Below are positions 29,284-39,849 of a stretch of 64,000 bases of DNA, piece after piece; within the stretch, counting starts at the first letter, position 1; every line of letters begins with the position of its first letter. Both the position numbers and the translations under genes were made by a program. Where the stretch lies: assembly GCF_900114495.1 (NCBI RefSeq), contig NZ_FOZI01000001.1:887469-951468 (forward strand). The letters run 5' to 3'. This DNA comes from Dyella sp. OK004 (GTDB lineage Bacteria > Pseudomonadota > Gammaproteobacteria > Xanthomonadales > Rhodanobacteraceae). Under the pieces are notes generated by a model that saw only the letters and a list, made by a program, of their open reading frames with translations, was not told the DNA's origin and made no database searches.

Positions 29284-30228
29284 ATGCAACTGCGTCAACT
29301 TGGCAAGTCATCCCTTTCCGTCGCCCCGCTCGCGTTCGGCGGCAATGTCTTCGGCTGGAGCGCGGATGAAAAGCGCTCGCACGAACTGCTCGATGCCTTC
29401 GTCGACGCCGGCTTCAACCTGATCGACACCGCCGACGTCTACTCCGCCTGGGTGCCCGGCAACCGTGGTGGCGAATCCGAAACCATCATCGGCAAATGGC
29501 TGAAGCAGAGCGGCAAGCGCGACAAGGTCGTGCTCGCGACCAAGGTGGCGAAATGGGCCGAACACCCCGGCCTTTCCCCAGTCAACATCCTGCAAGCCGT
29601 CGACGCCTCACTCAAACGCCTGCAGACCGACTACATCGACCTCTATCAAGCGCATGAGGATGATGCGAGCGTGCCGCTGGAAGAAACCCTTGGTGCCTTC
29701 GGCCGTCTGATCGAACAAGGCAAGGTGCGGGTCATCGGCGCCTCCAACTACAACGCCGACCGCTTCGCCGAAGCCCTCAACGTCTCCGCCAAACACCACC
29801 TGCCCCGCTACGAAACCCTGCAGCCCGATTACAACCTGGTCAACCGCGGCGACTACGAGAACAACCTCGAGCCTCTCGTCACCGCCGAAAACATCGGCGT
29901 CATCAACTACTACGCCCTCGCCAGCGGCTTCCTCACCGGCAAATACCGCACGGAAGCCGACCTCGGCAAAAGCGCCGCACGCAGCGGCGCCGTAAAGAAA
30001 TACCTCAACCCCCACGGCCTCGGCGTACTCGCCGCCCTCGACGAAGTCGCCACCACCCACCACGCCACACCCGCACAAGTCGCCCTCGCCTGGCTCATCG
30101 CCCGCCCCAGCATCACCGCCCCCATCGCCAGCGCAACCAGCGTCGAACAGCTGAGCGATTTGTTTGGTGCGGTGAAGCTGCAACTCACGCGCGATGAAAT
30201 CGCGAAACTGGATCAAGCCAGCGCCTGA
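29284..30228 (+). CDS. Aldo/keto reductase
   Basis: 314-aa TIM-barrel reductase using NADPH to reduce carbonyls. The tetrad is visible: Asp48 in LIDTADVYSAW, Tyr53, Lys87 in LATKVAKW and His124 in DLYQAHEDD. Other family marks are FGGNVFGWS, LKRLQTDYIDLYQ, VRVIGASNYNADR and the cofactor segment IASATSVEQL. It belongs to the AKR11/YajO-like group by general appearance; the substrate is unknown. It is probably the last gene of the operon beginning at 27908 or 28192. Copy B of the composite repeat begins 27 bp after its stop. Confidence 0.93.
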   Translation: MQLRQLGKSSLSVAPLAFGGNVFGWSADEKRSHELLDAFVDAGFNLIDTADVYSAWVPGNRGGESETIIGKWLKQSGKRDKVVLATKVAKWAEHPGLSPVNILQAVDASLKRLQTDYIDLYQAHEDDASVPLEETLGAFGRLIEQGKVRVIGASNYNADRFAEALNVSAKHHLPRYETLQPDYNLVNRGDYENNLEPLVTAENIGVINYYALASGFLTGKYRTEADLGKSAARSGAVKKYLNPHGLGVLAALDEVATTHHATPAQVALAWLIARPSITAPIASATSVEQLSDLFGAVKLQLTRDEIAKLDQASA

Positions 30229-30255
30229 CAGACAACACCCGTAGGAGCGTTATCT

Positions 30256-30616
30256 CGAGCACCCACACCCCTCCCCAACCCTCCCCTGCAAGCAGGGGAG
30301 GGAGCAAAAGCTCGGAGCGGTGAGGGTCGGACGATCAGGCCCCGAAGAAACCATCCCGACGCCTGACACTGGAAAAGGCGCAGCTACAAAGCCCGCCGCC
30401 TGCTCTTCAGGCCATTTCTCTTTGGTTACTTTCTCTTTGGGCCAGCAAAGAGAAAGTGACCCGAGCCGCGGCAGCGGTTCGGAAGCCCGCGGCAGGCGAG
30501 CCCGGTCGCGATAACGCGACAACCGAGCGACAAGGCACTGGATTCCGGCCTGCGCCGGAATGACAGAGTAGGAAAAGGTATCGCTAGAACAAACCCTCTT
30601 CCAAAGGGAGAGGGAG
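30256..30616. repeat. Composite dispersed repeat, copy B
   Basis: Fills the 400-bp gap (30229-30628) between the convergent aldo/keto reductase and TraB/GumN genes. It starts CGAGCACCCACA and has the central ACTTTCTCTTTGGGCCAGCA hairpin without the extra module of copy A. It carries a CCCTCCCCTGCAAGCAGGGG palindrome in its first part and a GATTCCGGCCTGCGCCGGAA hairpin, and ends with a CCCTCTTCC/GGGAGAGGG dyad. A half GTAGGAGCG unit lies just before it (30241). Confidence 0.85.
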
Positions 30617-30628
30617 CAAAGCAAAAGC

Positions 30629-31651
30629 TCAAGGCGCCGCCGCATCCTGCTCCTCAGGCGACTGCACCACATACCCCTTGGCCTTCAACTTCGCCAAATA
30701 CCCCTTAGCCGACAACACCTCCTCCATCGGCAACAACGCAAACGTCTGCGCATTACTCCCCATCGCGCGATCCACCGCACTCATCCAGATCGCCTCCACC
30801 TTCTGCGGCACATCCTTAAAGCCCAGCTTCTCCGCAAAACCCGCACCCGTAATCGCCTGGATGCACGCCTCGCGCTGATCGCCCATCGGCAGACTGCGCA
30901 GCGCCTCGATGTCACCCACCGCCCACGCATTCGCGCGCGCCGCCACCTGACCCAGACCATGCTCAACCGTGTTGAGGGTCTGGCTGAAGCACTCCTTGTC
31001 TTCCATGGTCGAGGTCTTGAACGTCTTCACCGCGGCACGCGGTTGCTCGATCAGCATTTCGTATCGGGCCGAAGTCATTTTGATGCCATGCTTCTTGGCC
31101 AGCTCGCGCACGGTGTCTTTCACCCCGCCCGATGCATTCATGCCGCTGCGCTTCACCGCCTTCTCGTAAAGCTCAACGGCGGCAAACAGCGGACGCCAGC
31201 TTTCAATGCCGCGATCGCTGCCGATGTATTGCTGCTTGAGCGTCTCCCAGCGCGCGTACTCCGCCGCCGGCAAGGCCTGCTGCAAGGTCACGCCATCCGG
31301 GTTCTTGCGTGCGCCGATCAGCGACGGCAACAGGAACATGCGTCCAAAGAAGCCCGCCTTGGGCTTGATGCTGATTGACGGTGCGCTCAGCACTTCCTGC
31401 GAAGCAGCAATGGTCTGTTCGACTTCATCCGTTTTCCACTGCATGTGATCCGGCAGCGGCGACAAGGTGCCAAGCACCCACATCACGTGATCGCCCTTGC
31501 TCACCTTCCACAGGCCGGGACCGGGTTGCACGCCGCTGACGACCACCGATTCGAGATTGGTAACCGAGGTAGCCGGCGCTGGCGCGGTCTGCGCAAAAAC
31601 CGGCGAGGCGGCGCATAGGGCCAGCCACAAGACAGCGGGGACAAAACGCAT
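30629..31651 (-). CDS. TraB/GumN family exported protein
   Basis: 340-aa protein with a Sec signal peptide (MRFVPAVLWLALCAASPVFAQ, cleavage after residue 20 or 21). The mature part matches the TraB/GumN superfamily: GPGLWKVSKGDHVMWVLGTL near the N-terminus corresponds to the GxH-type region (here GTLSPLPDHMQW), and EVLSAKGYLAKLKAKGYVV is the C-terminal motif. Members are proposed to be metal-dependent peptidases or to act in envelope processes; function here is unknown. The ATG at 31649-31651 has GGAG upstream; the frame continues upstream without a family match. Confidence 0.85.
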   Translation of the reverse strand: MRFVPAVLWLALCAASPVFAQTAPAPATSVTNLESVVVSGVQPGPGLWKVSKGDHVMWVLGTLSPLPDHMQWKTDEVEQTIAASQEVLSAPSISIKPKAGFFGRMFLLPSLIGARKNPDGVTLQQALPAAEYARWETLKQQYIGSDRGIESWRPLFAAVELYEKAVKRSGMNASGGVKDTVRELAKKHGIKMTSARYEMLIEQPRAAVKTFKTSTMEDKECFSQTLNTVEHGLGQVAARANAWAVGDIEALRSLPMGDQREACIQAITGAGFAEKLGFKDVPQKVEAIWMSAVDRAMGSNAQTFALLPMEEVLSAKGYLAKLKAKGYVVQSPEEQDAAAP

Positions 31652-31734
31652 GGGAGAAGCTCCGGGTGGCGCGGCGTGGGGGACCGGTCTCGGACCCACG
31701 CCTGGCACTAAAGGTTCATGATTCTTACAGAACT

Positions 31735-32928
31735 TCACGTAAATGCTGCGGCACCTACCGCCGCAGCCACGCAGTACACCACGATGGCCCAGGCTGGCCA
31801 GCGCACCCGCATCATCAGCAGCAAGCCGAGCGCGACGATGGCGATGTCCAGCGGCGCACGCACCGCGCCGCGCCATACCGGATCCCAGAATGCCGCCGCC
31901 AGCAGGCCCACCACGGCAGCATTGATGCCGGCGATCATGCACACGGCGCCTTCGCGCGCAGCCAGCGTTTGCCACCACGGCAATACACCAGCGACCAGCA
32001 ATAGGCCTGGCAGGAACAAGGCAACAAGACCAGCCGCCGCACCCATCGCACCACCCACATGCGCGCCGAGAAAGGCCGCCAGCGAAAACATCGGTCCGGG
32101 CAGTGCCTGCGCCGCGCCATAGCCGGCAAGGAAGCTACCCTCATCAATCAAACCCGGCGTCACCAGCGATTGCTTGAGCAGCGGAAGCACCACGTGCCCA
32201 CCGCCGAACACCAGCGCACCCGCGCGTGCCAGGGCCGCTACCGTGCGCGCCAACGGCGACCCATCCGCGCCGACCAGCAGTGCCATGACTAACACCAACA
32301 CATAAGCCAGCAATAACGAGGCACCTGTGCGCCTACCGTAGGCGACGCCAGTATCGCCGGCAGGCATCGTCGGTACGCCGCGGCACAACCACTGCCCCGC
32401 CAGCGCCGCCGTGGCCACCGCCAGCCACTGCAGCCACGCGTGGGGTTGCCACAGCAACAAGACTGCGGTGGCGACTGCCATGCCGCGGCGTGGCGCATCC
32501 GGCGCAAGCGTTCGCCACATACCCAGCACGCCCTGCGCCACCACGACGACAGCGACCAGCTTGAGACCGTGCAATACCGCTTCGCCGATGCGCCCCTGCA
32601 AGTAAGGCGCCCAGGCCGCGAAGGCAAACATCAACAACGCCGACGGCAGCGTGAAGCCAATAAAGGCCGCCAGGCCACCCAGCCATCCAGCGCGCTGCAG
32701 GCCCAGCGCGAAACCAAGCTGGCTGCTCGCCGGCCCCGGCAAGAATTGGCACAACGCCAGCAACTGTGCATAGCGCGTGTCGTCCAGCCAGCGACGTTGC
32801 TCGACAAAGGCGCGGCGAAAATAGCCGAGGTGTGCGATGGGGCCGCCGAAGGAGGTGAGGCCGAGGCGGAGGAAGACGCCGAAGACCTCGAGGGCACGTC
32901 GGATCGGCGTGTAGGCGGGTTCCGTCAT
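31735..32928 (-). CDS. chrA: Chromate transporter, two-domain ChrA
   Basis: 397-aa polytopic protein of the CHR family, exporting chromate in characterised members. Two homologous halves each show the family motifs: LTSFGGPIAHLGYFR and LCQFLPGPASSQLGFALG in the first, LVFGGGHVVLPLL and GAAQALPGPMFSLAAFLG in the second. About ten to twelve hydrophobic segments are visible. The ATG at 32926-32928 begins MTEPAYTPIRRALEVF, the usual family start; an extension to 32973 is possible. It is divergent from the kdp operon, with a large inverted repeat between them. Confidence 0.92.
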   Translation of the reverse strand: MTEPAYTPIRRALEVFGVFLRLGLTSFGGPIAHLGYFRRAFVEQRRWLDDTRYAQLLALCQFLPGPASSQLGFALGLQRAGWLGGLAAFIGFTLPSALLMFAFAAWAPYLQGRIGEAVLHGLKLVAVVVVAQGVLGMWRTLAPDAPRRGMAVATAVLLLWQPHAWLQWLAVATAALAGQWLCRGVPTMPAGDTGVAYGRRTGASLLLAYVLVLVMALLVGADGSPLARTVAALARAGALVFGGGHVVLPLLKQSLVTPGLIDEGSFLAGYGAAQALPGPMFSLAAFLGAHVGGAMGAAAGLVALFLPGLLLVAGVLPWWQTLAAREGAVCMIAGINAAVVGLLAAAFWDPVWRGAVRAPLDIAIVALGLLLMMRVRWPAWAIVVYCVAAAVGAAAFT

Positions 32929-32980
32929 GCGGGGAGCGTAGTGGAGATGTGTTGCGCGGAGAGCCTTTGGCATGAAGGGG

Positions 32981-33092
32981 GTCGCAAGGGCTCAACCCTC
33001 CCCTGCAAGCAGGGGAGGGAGCAGGGTGTCGCGAGCTTTAACTCCTCCCCCTGCTTGCAGGGAGAGGTTGAGAGAGGGCAAGCCCTTGCGAC
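32981..33092. repeat. 112-bp inverted repeat upstream of kdp
   Basis: The outer arms GTCGCAAGGGCT (32981-32992) and AGCCCTTGCGAC (33081-33092) are perfect. Inside, CTCAACCCTCCCCTGCAAGC is mirrored with a few mismatches by the segment ending GAGAGGTTGAG. It lies in the gap between chrA and the kdp operon (32929-33201). The CCCTGCAAGCAGGGG core also occurs in composite repeat copy B. Confidence 0.75.
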
Positions 33093-33201
33093 GCTCTCCA
33101 AAATTTACGCGTTCTATACGCCCCCACCCCAATTCGCTACCCCTTTCTTATAGGCCGGTTTCGACAATACGCATCGTTGCAATGACGGTGTTTCGCGACC
33201 T

Positions 33202-33294
33202 ATGGATGTCATCTACCTACTCTTCTCGTTCGTGCTTTGCGGGGCGTCGATCGGCTTTCTGATGATCTGCGACCGCCTGGGCCGGCGCCCCTGA
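33202..33294 (+). CDS. 30-residue membrane mini-protein at the head of the kdp operon
   Basis: ATG at 33202, stop at 33292-33294. The product is one hydrophobic helix (VIYLLFSFVLCGASIGFLMI) with a polar tail CDRLGRRP, the topology of a single-span mini-protein similar in size to KdpF. Similar short ORFs ahead of kdpF exist in other proteobacteria (family recollection, not checked). The ribosome site is weak. It might stabilise the Kdp complex; function is unknown. Confidence 0.6.
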   Translation: MDVIYLLFSFVLCGASIGFLMICDRLGRRP

Positions 33295-33299
33295 CGACT

Positions 33300-33320
33300 G
33301 CCGCCGCGCACTGCGGCGGC
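33300..33320 (+). other. Hairpin between mini-ORF and kdpF
   Basis: A perfect 8-bp stem GCCGCCGC / GCGGCGGC with a 5-base loop, 36 bp upstream of kdpF. It lacks a T-tract and may tune expression or protect mRNA ends. Confidence 0.4.
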
Positions 33321-33355
33321 CCTCTCTCGATCACGCGTTTCGCGGGAATCTCACC

Positions 33356-33448
33356 ATGAACATTTTCTACGCCGTGGCTGCCGTCATCGCGGTAGCCCTG
33401 CTGGGCTACCTGTGTGTGGCCCTGCTCAAGCCGGAGTGGTTCGAATGA
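33356..33448 (+). CDS. kdpF: Potassium-transporting ATPase subunit KdpF
   Basis: 30-aa lipid-like stabilising subunit of the KdpFABC K+ pump. The sequence is one transmembrane helix (AVAAVIAVALLGYLCVALL) followed by KPEWFE; the ending LxKPExF is the KdpF hallmark. Stop and kdpA start overlap as ATGA (33445-33448), so translation is coupled. Confidence 0.92.
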   Translation: MNIFYAVAAVIAVALLGYLCVALLKPEWFE

Positions 33449-35247
33449 CCACCAATGACTTTCTCCAGATAGCCCTCTATCTGGTCGTACTCCTGCTGCT
33501 GATCAAGCCGGTCGGCAGCTATATGGCACTCGTGTTCGCCGATACGCCGAACCGCGTCACGCGTTTCGGCGGCGGCATCGAGCGCGTGCTCTACCGCGTG
33601 GCCGGCGTGCGCCAGGATGACGACATGACATGGCGCCGCTACGCGCTGGCCATGCTGCTATTCAACATGACCGGCATGCTGGCGGTGTACATCCTGCAGC
33701 GCACGCAGCAGTGGCTGCCGCTGAATCCGCAGCACTTCGGTGCGGTGACGCCGGACTCGGCCATCAACACCGCCATCAGCTTCATCTCCAATACCAACTG
33801 GCAGGGCTACGGCGGCGAAAGCACCATGAGCTACCTGACCCAGATGCTGGGTTTGGCGGTGCAGAACTTCCTGTCGGCAGCTACCGGTATCGCGGTGCTG
33901 ATCGCGGTGGTGCGCGGCTTTACGCGGCGCAGCTCGCTGTCGATCGGCAACTTCTGGGTCGACATGACGCGCAGCACGCTCTACATCCTGCTGCCGTTCT
34001 CGCTGATCCTGGCGTTGCTGCTGACCTCGCAGGGCGTCGTGCAGAACTTCAAGGCCTATGTCGACGTGCCGCTTACGCAGCACATCACTCAGGTCGAGCA
34101 GATGAAGGACGCCGCGGGTAATGTGCTCAAGGATGCCCAGGGTCACGACGTGACCAAGGAAAGCCCGGTCGATACGCAGACCCTGCCGATGGGCCCGGCC
34201 GCGTCGCAGATCGCGATCAAGCAGCTCGGCACCAACGGTGGCGGTTTCTTCAACGCGAACTCTGCGCATCCGTACGAGAACCCGACGCCTTTCAGCAATT
34301 TTCTGGAGATGCTGGCGATCTTCCTGATCCCCGGCGGTCTCTGTTACACCTTCGGCAGCATGGTGGGCGACCGGCGGCAGGGCTGGGCGATCCTCGCCAC
34401 CATGCTGCTGATCTTTATCCCGCTCACCATCGGCGCCGTCGCCGCCGAGCAGGCCGGCAACCCGGCGCTGCATGGACTGTCGATCGACCAGCAAGCCAGC
34501 ACCCTGCAGGCCGGCGGCAACATGGAAGGCAAGGAAACGCGCTTCGGCATCGCTGCCAGCGGCCTGTTCACCGCTATCACCACCGCTGCGTCCTGCGGCG
34601 CGGTGAACAACATGCATGATTCGCTCACTCCGCTGGGCGGCTTGGTGCCGATGTGGCTGATGCAGCTCGGTGAAGTAGTTTTCGGCGGTGTCGGCTCGGG
34701 CCTTTACGGCATGCTGGCCTTTGCCGTGGTCGCGGTATTCATCGCCGGACTGATGGTGGGCCGCACCCCGGAATACCTCGGCAAGAAGATCGAAGCGCAC
34801 GAGATGAAGATGGCCAGCCTGGCCGTGCTGGTGCCCTGCGCCCTAGTGGTGGTGTGCACCGCCATCGCGGTGATGGTCCCGGCCGGCACGGCGGCGGTCG
34901 CCAACCCTGGCGCGCATGGTTTCAGCGAAATCCTCTACGCGGTCTCGTCGGCATCCAACAACAACGGCAGTGCGTTCGGCGGCATCTCGGCCAACGTACC
35001 GTTCTGGAATGTGCTGTTGAGCGTGTGCATGTTCTTCTCGCGCTTCCTGCTCGCCATCGCGATGTTGGCCATGGCCGGCTCACTGGCCGCCAAGCGCCAT
35101 GTGCCGCCGTCGGCCGGCACGCTGCCGACGCATACGCCGCTGTTCGTGACCCTGCTGGCCTGCGTGGTGATTGTGGTGGGCGCGCTCACCTTCCTGCCCG
35201 CGCTGGCTCTCGGCCCGATCGCCGAATTCCTGATGTCGGCTCATTGA
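33445..35247 (+). CDS. kdpA: Potassium-transporting ATPase channel subunit KdpA
   Basis: 600-aa K+-selective channel-like subunit of the Kdp complex in the inner membrane. Repeated selectivity-filter regions are seen (SFISNTNWQGYGGE, IKQLGTNGGGFFNANS, AASCGAVNNMHDS and AVSSASNNNGSAF). About ten transmembrane helices are visible. E. coli KdpA has 557 residues; the extra length is mainly a polar periplasmic-type loop (about 215-250, TQVEQMKDAAGNVLKDAQGH). The ATG at 33445 overlaps kdpF. kdpB follows after 33 bp. Confidence 0.97.
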   Translation: MTTNDFLQIALYLVVLLLLIKPVGSYMALVFADTPNRVTRFGGGIERVLYRVAGVRQDDDMTWRRYALAMLLFNMTGMLAVYILQRTQQWLPLNPQHFGAVTPDSAINTAISFISNTNWQGYGGESTMSYLTQMLGLAVQNFLSAATGIAVLIAVVRGFTRRSSLSIGNFWVDMTRSTLYILLPFSLILALLLTSQGVVQNFKAYVDVPLTQHITQVEQMKDAAGNVLKDAQGHDVTKESPVDTQTLPMGPAASQIAIKQLGTNGGGFFNANSAHPYENPTPFSNFLEMLAIFLIPGGLCYTFGSMVGDRRQGWAILATMLLIFIPLTIGAVAAEQAGNPALHGLSIDQQASTLQAGGNMEGKETRFGIAASGLFTAITTAASCGAVNNMHDSLTPLGGLVPMWLMQLGEVVFGGVGSGLYGMLAFAVVAVFIAGLMVGRTPEYLGKKIEAHEMKMASLAVLVPCALVVVCTAIAVMVPAGTAAVANPGAHGFSEILYAVSSASNNNGSAFGGISANVPFWNVLLSVCMFFSRFLLAIAMLAMAGSLAAKRHVPPSAGTLPTHTPLFVTLLACVVIVVGALTFLPALALGPIAEFLMSAH

Positions 35248-35280
35248 TCCGGCCCATCGCACCCTTCGGGACATAGATTC

Positions 35281-37353
<2,073 letters not shown>

Positions 37354-37367
37354 GAGAGGTTTTCGCT

Positions 37368-37580
37368 ATGCAGACGCTCAAGCTCTCCGTTTCACTGCCT
37401 GACGACACGCATCCCGACATGGAGCTACGGCTGTCAGCGAATGATTCGGCGTGCGATGTGATCATCGCCCTGCCTATGCAGCCGAACAGGACAGTTCAAG
37501 TGACCCAGCAACCTGGCGATACCAAGGCGCAGGGCGGCGAGAGCGACGACTACGTGCTTGGGGGTTACGCCGGCATCTGA
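37368..37580 (+). CDS. 70-aa orphan protein inside the kdp operon
   Basis: ATG at 37368 with GAGAGG eight bases upstream. The product is acidic and soluble-looking, with a beta-strand-like N-terminal part (LKLSVSLPDDTHPDMELRLS, CDVIIALPMQ) and a polar Gly/Gln tail ending DDYVLGGYAGI. There is no signal peptide or membrane helix. Position between kdpB and the barrel gene, same strand and tight spacing suggest co-expression. I recognise no family; it may be a small regulator or a lineage-specific gene. Confidence 0.65.
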   Translation: MQTLKLSVSLPDDTHPDMELRLSANDSACDVIIALPMQPNRTVQVTQQPGDTKAQGGESDDYVLGGYAGI

Positions 37581-37656
37581 CCGGCGTCACGACCCTCTCA
37601 TCTATCGGTTATCAACAATAAGGCGGTCCGCCCCGGACCGGATTTCAGGAATAGTC

Positions 37657-39162
37657 ATGCAATACAAAAAGGCGCTTACGTTTGCCGTTCTTCTTGCCCT
37701 GGCTCCGGCCGGCAAGGCCATGGCGGCGATCGACCAGGTAGCCATTCCCGCGGCGGCAGAGTTGCCGGCGACACCGTCACCCGTCGCCAGCGGCGATTGC
37801 TCCAGTGGCTTCTTCTCGCGCCTGGCCGCGGCTTACCGCGAAGATGCACAGCCGGCCGACCCGAATGCTCCGGCGGCGAAGCGCCGTGGGATGGATTCGC
37901 CGTTCTCTTCGCCACCGTTCCCCTCCGCCGAATGGCAGCTCGGTGGCGTCGACTACCCGATCGGCGTGCCTAACGAGAACTCGCAGTACCCGCTGGAGAA
38001 AGCGCTCGCCTGCACCAAGCTCGGCCACTGGATGCAGGACAACCGCATTGAGACGTACGGTTGGATCAATCCTTCGATGAACATCAGCTCGTCGAGCCAT
38101 ACGAACTACCCGCTGTCGTACGCCACGCGGCCGAACCGGGTCGAGTTCGACCAGTTCCTGTTCCGCATCCAGCGCGTGCCCGACACGGTGCAGACGGATC
38201 ACATCGACTGGGGCTTCCACTTCGACGATCTGTATGGCTACGACTACCACTACACGACCATGAAGGGCATCACCAGCGACCAGCTGCTGCACAACCCGCG
38301 ACCGAACAGCGCGTTGAACGGAAAGGTCTATGGCAACGATCCGATGATTGCCTACGTCGACCTGTACATTCCGTGGGTGGCGCAGGGCATGGTGATCACG
38401 GCGGGCCGCTATCTGTCGCTGCCGGACATCGAGGCGCAGTTCTCGCCCAATAACTACTTGCTGACGCACTCGATCCTGTACACCGTCGATGCCTATACCA
38501 ACATGGGCGTCATCACCACTACCAAGCTCAACGATCAGTGGACGATACAGCTGGGTGTGCATGGCGGCGACGATTCGGCGATCTGGGACAAGACCAGCCG
38601 GCTCTCCGTGCAGGGCTGCGTGCGCTGGGTGTCCAAGTCCAACAACGACATGCTGTATCCCTGCGTGGAGTCGTACAACCACTCCAAGCAGACCTACAAC
38701 AACCTGCAGGAATTCGTGCTTACCTGGGGCCATCGCTTCAGCCCCGATGTGCACATGCTGACCGAGGCCTACCGCATTTACGTGCGTGACCAGGCCCTGG
38801 CCACGGACCCGTCGCAGTCACACGCTCCGACTGGCGTGCCGGGCTACCCGCTGGGTCAGGCGCCAAACTTTCCGCTGGGCAACAACCCGGCTTATGGCGT
38901 CGTCAACTATTTCAATATCGAACTCAACCCGAACAACATGCTGTCGATCCGGAACGAGTTTTATAAGGACGCGCAGGGACAGCGCACCGGTTTCGCCACG
39001 CGCTATACGAGCCACACGATCGGCATGACGCACTGGGTATCGCCGGACCTGGAGATCCGTCCGGAGCTGCGCTACGAGCATGCCTACGACTTCCCCGCCT
39101 ACGACGGCGGCACCAAGAACCATCAGGTGACCGCGCTCGTCGACGCGATCCTGCATTACTGA
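37657..39162 (+). CDS. Outer-membrane beta-barrel protein embedded in the kdp operon
   Basis: 501-aa exported protein. A signal peptide ([20 protein letters not shown]) is followed by a Pro/Ala-rich stretch, then alternating aromatic beta-strand patterns ending in a terminal strand that finishes LVDAILHY. Examples are [53 protein letters not shown]-like and FVLTWGHRF. It resembles the OmpL-like putative porin group (BBP2) rather than classic trimeric porins. The ATG at 37657 has AGGA upstream. It lies between kdpB and kdpC on the same strand, with kdpC starting 10 bp after its stop, so co-transcription with the K+ pump is likely. A role in passage of K+ through the outer membrane is inference. 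Confidence 0.8.
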   Translation: MQYKKALTFAVLLALAPAGKAMAAIDQVAIPAAAELPATPSPVASGDCSSGFFSRLAAAYREDAQPADPNAPAAKRRGMDSPFSSPPFPSAEWQLGGVDYPIGVPNENSQYPLEKALACTKLGHWMQDNRIETYGWINPSMNISSSSHTNYPLSYATRPNRVEFDQFLFRIQRVPDTVQTDHIDWGFHFDDLYGYDYHYTTMKGITSDQLLHNPRPNSALNGKVYGNDPMIAYVDLYIPWVAQGMVITAGRYLSLPDIEAQFSPNNYLLTHSILYTVDAYTNMGVITTTKLNDQWTIQLGVHGGDDSAIWDKTSRLSVQGCVRWVSKSNNDMLYPCVESYNHSKQTYNNLQEFVLTWGHRFSPDVHMLTEAYRIYVRDQALATDPSQSHAPTGVPGYPLGQAPNFPLGNNPAYGVVNYFNIELNPNNMLSIRNEFYKDAQGQRTGFATRYTSHTIGMTHWVSPDLEIRPELRYEHAYDFPAYDGGTKNHQVTALVDAILHY

Positions 39163-39172
39163 GGCAACGGCC

Positions 39173-39751
39173 ATGAGCAAGTTGATTCGTCCCGCATTGG
39201 TCATGTTGGTACTGATGACCGCCATCACCGGTGTGTTGTATCCGCTGGTCACGACCGGCCTGGCCCAGGTGCTGTTCCCTTCGCAGGCGAACGGCAGCCT
39301 GATTACCAAGGACGGCAAAACGGTCGGGTCAAGCCTGATCGGTCAGTCGTTCACGGAATCCAGGTACTTCTGGGGCAGGCCGTCGGTGACCACACCGATG
39401 GCCAACAATGGTGCATCTTCCACAGGCTCCAACCAGGGTCCGACCAACCCGGCGCTGACCGATGCTGTGAAACAGCGCATCGACGCATTGCGCGCTGCCG
39501 ATCCCGGCAACAACGCGCCGGTGCCCGTCGATCTGGTGACGGCCTCGGGTAGTGGCCTGGATCCAGAGATCAGCCCGGCCGCCGCGCAGTACCAGATGAT
39601 GCGCGTGGCAAAAGCGCGCGGCCTCGATGCGGCGCAGGTGCAGAAGCTGGTGACGGAGGCTACGTCGGGACGGCAGCTGGGCATGCTCGGCGAGTCGCGC
39701 GTGAATGTGCTGCAGTTGAATCTGGCGCTGGACGCGCTGCAGCCCCATTGA
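39173..39751 (+). CDS. kdpC: Potassium-transporting ATPase subunit KdpC
   Basis: 192-aa single-span inner-membrane subunit that assists ATP binding by KdpB and complex assembly. The N-terminal helix [22 protein letters not shown] precedes the family motifs [35 protein letters not shown] and [10 protein letters not shown]. Length fits KdpC (about 190 aa). It is separated from kdpB by the orphan and the beta-barrel gene, unlike the usual kdpFABC order. A GTAGGAGCGC hairpin lies in the spacer before kdpD. Confidence 0.97.
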   Translation: MSKLIRPALVMLVLMTAITGVLYPLVTTGLAQVLFPSQANGSLITKDGKTVGSSLIGQSFTESRYFWGRPSVTTPMANNGASSTGSNQGPTNPALTDAVKQRIDALRAADPGNNAPVPVDLVTASGSGLDPEISPAAAQYQMMRVAKARGLDAAQVQKLVTEATSGRQLGMLGESRVNVLQLNLALDALQPH

Positions 39752-39764
39752 ACCGAGACTTCCC

Positions 39765-39791
39765 GTAGGAGCGCACAGGGCGCGCTCCTAC
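39765..39791. repeat. Short REP-like palindrome between kdpC and kdpD
   Basis: GTAGGAGCGC (39765-39774) and GCGCTCCTAC (39782-39791) form a perfect 10-bp stem with a 7-base loop. It is a minimal form of the palindrome-ended repeats at 7439 and 43211 and may reduce read-through from the pump genes into the sensor genes. Confidence 0.7.
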
Positions 39792-39849
39792 ACTGGTCTC
39801 CAGGTGGTTACTCGGGGATAGTACGCACGCTCTCCACAGGCAAAGAAGC

